Below, in pieces: positions 61,965 to 64,000 of a stretch of 64,000 nt of DNA. Every line of letters begins with the position of its first letter. Position 1 is the first letter of the stretch. The position numbers and the translations under genes were made by a program. Location: the IMG/VR virus record IMGVR_UViG_3300044729_004368, positions 1 through 64,000 of that record; one strand, given 5' to 3'. Under the pieces are notes generated by a model that saw only the letters and a list, made by a program, of their open reading frames with translations, made no database searches and was not told the origin of the DNA. Origin of the DNA: a virus.

Positions 61965-62399
61965 ATGTTTATTCTCTACACGGATCACCTTGGCATCTTG
62001 CAAGGCCACAGGGGCGAAGACTGCACTAACGTTCTCAAAAGAATTGCAGTAGTTAGTGATTCGAACGTGTACACAACCATCGTCTCTTTTCACGAGATTG
62101 TTGCAGGTTGGACAAAGTATGTTAAACAGTCGAATAGCCCTCAAAAGATTGTCACTGGGTATGCTCGACTCGAACAAGTTTTGAAGGACTTCTCTTGCTC
62201 GCAGGTTCTTCCGTTCAACCTCGCGGCATCCGAGGTATTCGAGGACTTTAAGCGTAATAGAATTCGAGTCGCAACCATGGATCTGCGGATTGCATCGATT
62301 GCGATCAGTCAGCACATGACTGTCATAACACGAAATACAGTTGATTATGAGCGAATTCCTGGATTGACTGTCCAAGACTGGACTCTTCCAATCTCTTAG
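61965..62399 (+). CDS. PIN-domain toxin (VapC-like), first Asp replaced
   Basis: 144 residues. The fold is VapC: TIVSFHEIVAGW (acidic E), ATMDLRIASIAI (D) and ITRNTVDYERIPGL (N and D). The usual first motif LDTDHL is LYTDHL, codon TAC for an expected GAC, so the first metal-binding aspartate is Tyr5. The toxin may be inactive or impaired. AAGG lies upstream of the ATG. PIN toxins are RNases that stop growth when the antitoxin is lost. Confidence 0.8.
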   Translation: MFILYTDHLGILQGHRGEDCTNVLKRIAVVSDSNVYTTIVSFHEIVAGWTKYVKQSNSPQKIVTGYARLEQVLKDFSCSQVLPFNLAASEVFEDFKRNRIRVATMDLRIASIAISQHMTVITRNTVDYERIPGLTVQDWTLPIS

Positions 62400-62409
62400 C
62401 GTCGCGATT

Positions 62410-62616
62410 CTATTCGCCATGTCCCATCTCCTCTGCTTGCCATGCGCTGTAGTGCACGAGGTTGATCGTTCCGTCGGCATTGGTCGGTGCGCCGGCGTCG
62501 ATGTCTTCCTGAATCTTTGCGACCTCTATTCGCTCTCGATAAGCAGCTGAAAGTAGCTTTCCTGCCTGCTCGATCGAAAGTCGCGTTGGGTCGACCTGGT
62601 TGTTGCCTTCACTCAT
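62410..62616 (-). CDS. Small prophage protein upstream of terminase
   Basis: 68 residues (MSEGNNQVDPTRLSIEQAGKLLSAAYRERIEVAKIQEDIDAG). GGAGG lies before the ATG. It may be the first late gene and a packaging accessory, but no family is recognised. The toxin-antitoxin pair separates it from the terminase. Confidence 0.5.
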   Translation of the reverse strand: MSEGNNQVDPTRLSIEQAGKLLSAAYRERIEVAKIQEDIDAGAPTNADGTINLVHYSAWQAEEMGHGE

Positions 62617-62890
62617 CCCATTCCTCCATGATCCGTTGAATTGCCACTGGTTGCGACACGTTCGCCACAGTCGCGTTTTGTTTGCATGTTCGCCTTGTTA
62701 TGCGATGCATGTTTGGACGCCACCGTGGCGTAATGTTGGGGCACCGGTTGCCTCTCAGAAAACATGCACAATTACTGAAAAAACATGCAGGAAGCGGCTG
62801 GATGATCCTCGAAACGCATGGCTCCATTGTGTCATCGCGACGCGGAAAGCGCGACGCAAAACACACCTTGAACCACAAAGGAACAGAACG

Positions 62891-63751
62891 ATGAACGCAA
62901 ACGAGATCACCTTCGGAATTGAATTCGAAACCACCCTCCCCGGTACCGACAATACACCGATCGGCCCCTACCACGGCGGTTACCAAGTACCCTGGCTTCC
63001 AACCGGATGGAAAGCAGAACGCGACGCGAGTATCAAACCGGAAAACATGAGCCGCAAAGGCTGCGAGTTTGTAAGCCCAAAACTTGTCGGATACGCAGGA
63101 ATGAAAGAGGTTGAGAACGCGATCGACGCGATAAATACTCGCGACGCACGGGTCAACGCAAGCTGCGGACTTCACATAACCCTGACCTTCAACGGAGACG
63201 CCGCCGCCCTGGCAAGATTGATTTCCTTGGTCGGCAACCACGAACGAGCGATCTTCGCCTCGACCGGATCGCGACGACGCGAACACGCGGTATACACCAA
63301 GAAGATCAAACACTACGGCGACAAAGACACCGCGAAGAGCCAATGCGAATCGGACCGCTACCATCTTTTGAATTTGACCCACCTTCGACAAGGCAAGAAC
63401 CGAATCGAGTTCAGAGCTTTCGCCGGCACGCTGAACAAAACCAAGGTGATTGGATACCTGATGATGGTTTTGGGTTTGGTCGAACTCGCCCTCAACTCCA
63501 AACGATGCCCCGATTGGGATTACGCCAAGAAAGAAGGAACCAAGAGCTGCTGGGATCGCCCCGATGCCGGCCTCGGCGAAACGGAATTGAACCGACTGTT
63601 CTACCGGCTCGGATGGACCAAGGGTTGGTACAAGGGCGACCTTCGAAAGAAGACCTTCGGCGAGATCACCAACGGGGACCAAACCCCAGATTGGAAGACG
63701 ATCAAAACGAAACTTTTGGACTTGGCCAAGAAATACGACACGGCTGCCTAA
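62891..63751 (+). CDS. Amidoligase-family protein
   Basis: 286 residues. The ATG at 62891 has AAGGA eight bases upstream; the long frame to 62600 is not used. EITFGIEFETTL at the start, the RKGCEFVSPKL segment, SCGLHITLTF (about 97-106) and NRIEFRAFAGTLN (near 175) are the conserved Glu/His strands of the COOH-NH2 ligase (Amidoligase_2) superfamily. Members are predicted to join amino groups to carboxylates and are common in phages and modification loci. The substrate is unknown. It is divergent from the prophage late genes. Confidence 0.8.
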   Translation: MNANEITFGIEFETTLPGTDNTPIGPYHGGYQVPWLPTGWKAERDASIKPENMSRKGCEFVSPKLVGYAGMKEVENAIDAINTRDARVNASCGLHITLTFNGDAAALARLISLVGNHERAIFASTGSRRREHAVYTKKIKHYGDKDTAKSQCESDRYHLLNLTHLRQGKNRIEFRAFAGTLNKTKVIGYLMMVLGLVELALNSKRCPDWDYAKKEGTKSCWDRPDAGLGETELNRLFYRLGWTKGWYKGDLRKKTFGEITNGDQTPDWKTIKTKLLDLAKKYDTAA

Positions 63752-63764
63752 GAAACGAGATCCA

Positions 63765-63800
63765 CGAACTACGCCGAGCAGAATCGCTCGACGTAGTTCG
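63765..63800 (+). terminator. Strong hairpin after the amidoligase gene
   Basis: Nine-base arms CGAACTACG and CGTAGTTCG plus inner arms CGAGC and GCTCG, with one mismatch between the two stems and a six-base loop. It starts 14 bases after the stop codon. The following sequence (TTGTTCT) is only partly T-rich. Confidence 0.65.
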
Positions 63801-64000
63801 TTGTTCTGGCATTCTCGATCGTAACGTCCGCCAGCAGTCGCATCCTTGGGGTAAGTAACTAATGGCGACCCAAGCTTTTTTTGAACGCCACACGTCGCGT
63901 TTTGTGCTTTGTGTCGGCACCGGAAGAAAGCTGCAGAATCTTTTCCATTTACTCGCATACTGCGCTTGATGTGTTTTGAACCGCATGGCTCATGTGTGTT

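Noticed and set aside
62609-63958. 449-codon open frame on the minus strand opposite the amidoligase gene
   Set aside because: It is the antisense mirror of a gene with clear amidoligase motifs and a good ribosome binding site, and its own product has no recognisable pattern.
36536-64000. Prophage attachment site, integrase or tRNA gene
   Set aside because: No tRNA cloverleaf, integrase frame or convincing direct repeat pair was found by reading the sequence. The ends may lie outside the window.

Overview
The window looks like a chromosomal accessory region of a planctomycete, most likely a Pirellulaceae / Rhodopirellula-like organism. This rests on a base composition near 50% GC, a small CETCCEGG-type zinc-ribbon protein, a CsrA, and 7-bp-period ATTTTGG repeats that run in frame through proteins as NPKSKIQN-like peptides. 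The assignment is inference from family resemblance, because no rRNA or tRNA is present. Roughly the left 36.5 kb is a defence island and roughly the right 25 kb is the structural half of a tailed prophage, read on the minus strand.

Defence island, left part (1-14841). It opens with the 3' part of a TM0106-type RecB-like nuclease/helicase, followed by a PD-(D/E)XK protein, a membrane/TPR-like protein and a DUF2130 coiled-coil nuclease. Next is an RtcR-like regulator with an N-terminal CARF-like ligand domain and a sigma-54 activator ATPase. Downstream of it sits a near-consensus -24/-12 (GG-N10-GC) promoter with a 15-bp palindrome about 105 bp upstream. That promoter faces a four-gene operon: a DUF1998 superfamily-2 helicase, an unrecognised 224-aa protein, an SMC-like/DUF3696 ATPase and a PLD-like protein. 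This signal-controlled operon is the strongest candidate in the window for an undescribed defence system.

Defence island, BREX part (14895-34230, minus strand). This is a type I BREX operon in the order regulator, brxA, brxB, brxC, AAA ATPase, PD-(D/E)XK nuclease, pglX, pglX, a 128-aa gene, pglZ, brxL. Its unusual parts are two full-length PglX methylases that differ in their central target-recognition region, an ATPase/nuclease pair in the slot that PARIS (ariA-ariB) occupies in some enterobacterial BREX loci, a BrxL with a PLD/MIT_C-like C-terminus, and six clusters of 7-bp-period repeats inserted into or between genes. A divergent DUF262-DUF1524 (GmrSD/BrxU-like) enzyme with a C-terminal RAMA domain lies beside the operon.

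Junction (36536-37366). A GIY-YIG nuclease pseudogene with an in-frame stop, a small zinc-ribbon gene and csrA separate the island from the phage genes.

Prophage (37681-62616). The structural genes run right to left: terminase large subunit, small linker, portal, fused prohead protease-capsid, DUF2190 decoration protein, a cassette of four membrane or exported proteins, connector, a 1000-aa fibre, neck genes, tail tube, tail chaperones with a -1 slippery site, tape measure, and tail-tip proteins including one with a Ser-Asn-Pro minisatellite. Two glycosyltransferase-like genes and a repeat-rich exported protein follow. A VapBC-like pair, whose toxin has lost its first catalytic Asp, is inserted beside the terminase gene. 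An amidoligase-family gene lies at the right edge. No integrase, lysis gene or attachment site is visible, so the prophage is probably cut by the window or incomplete.
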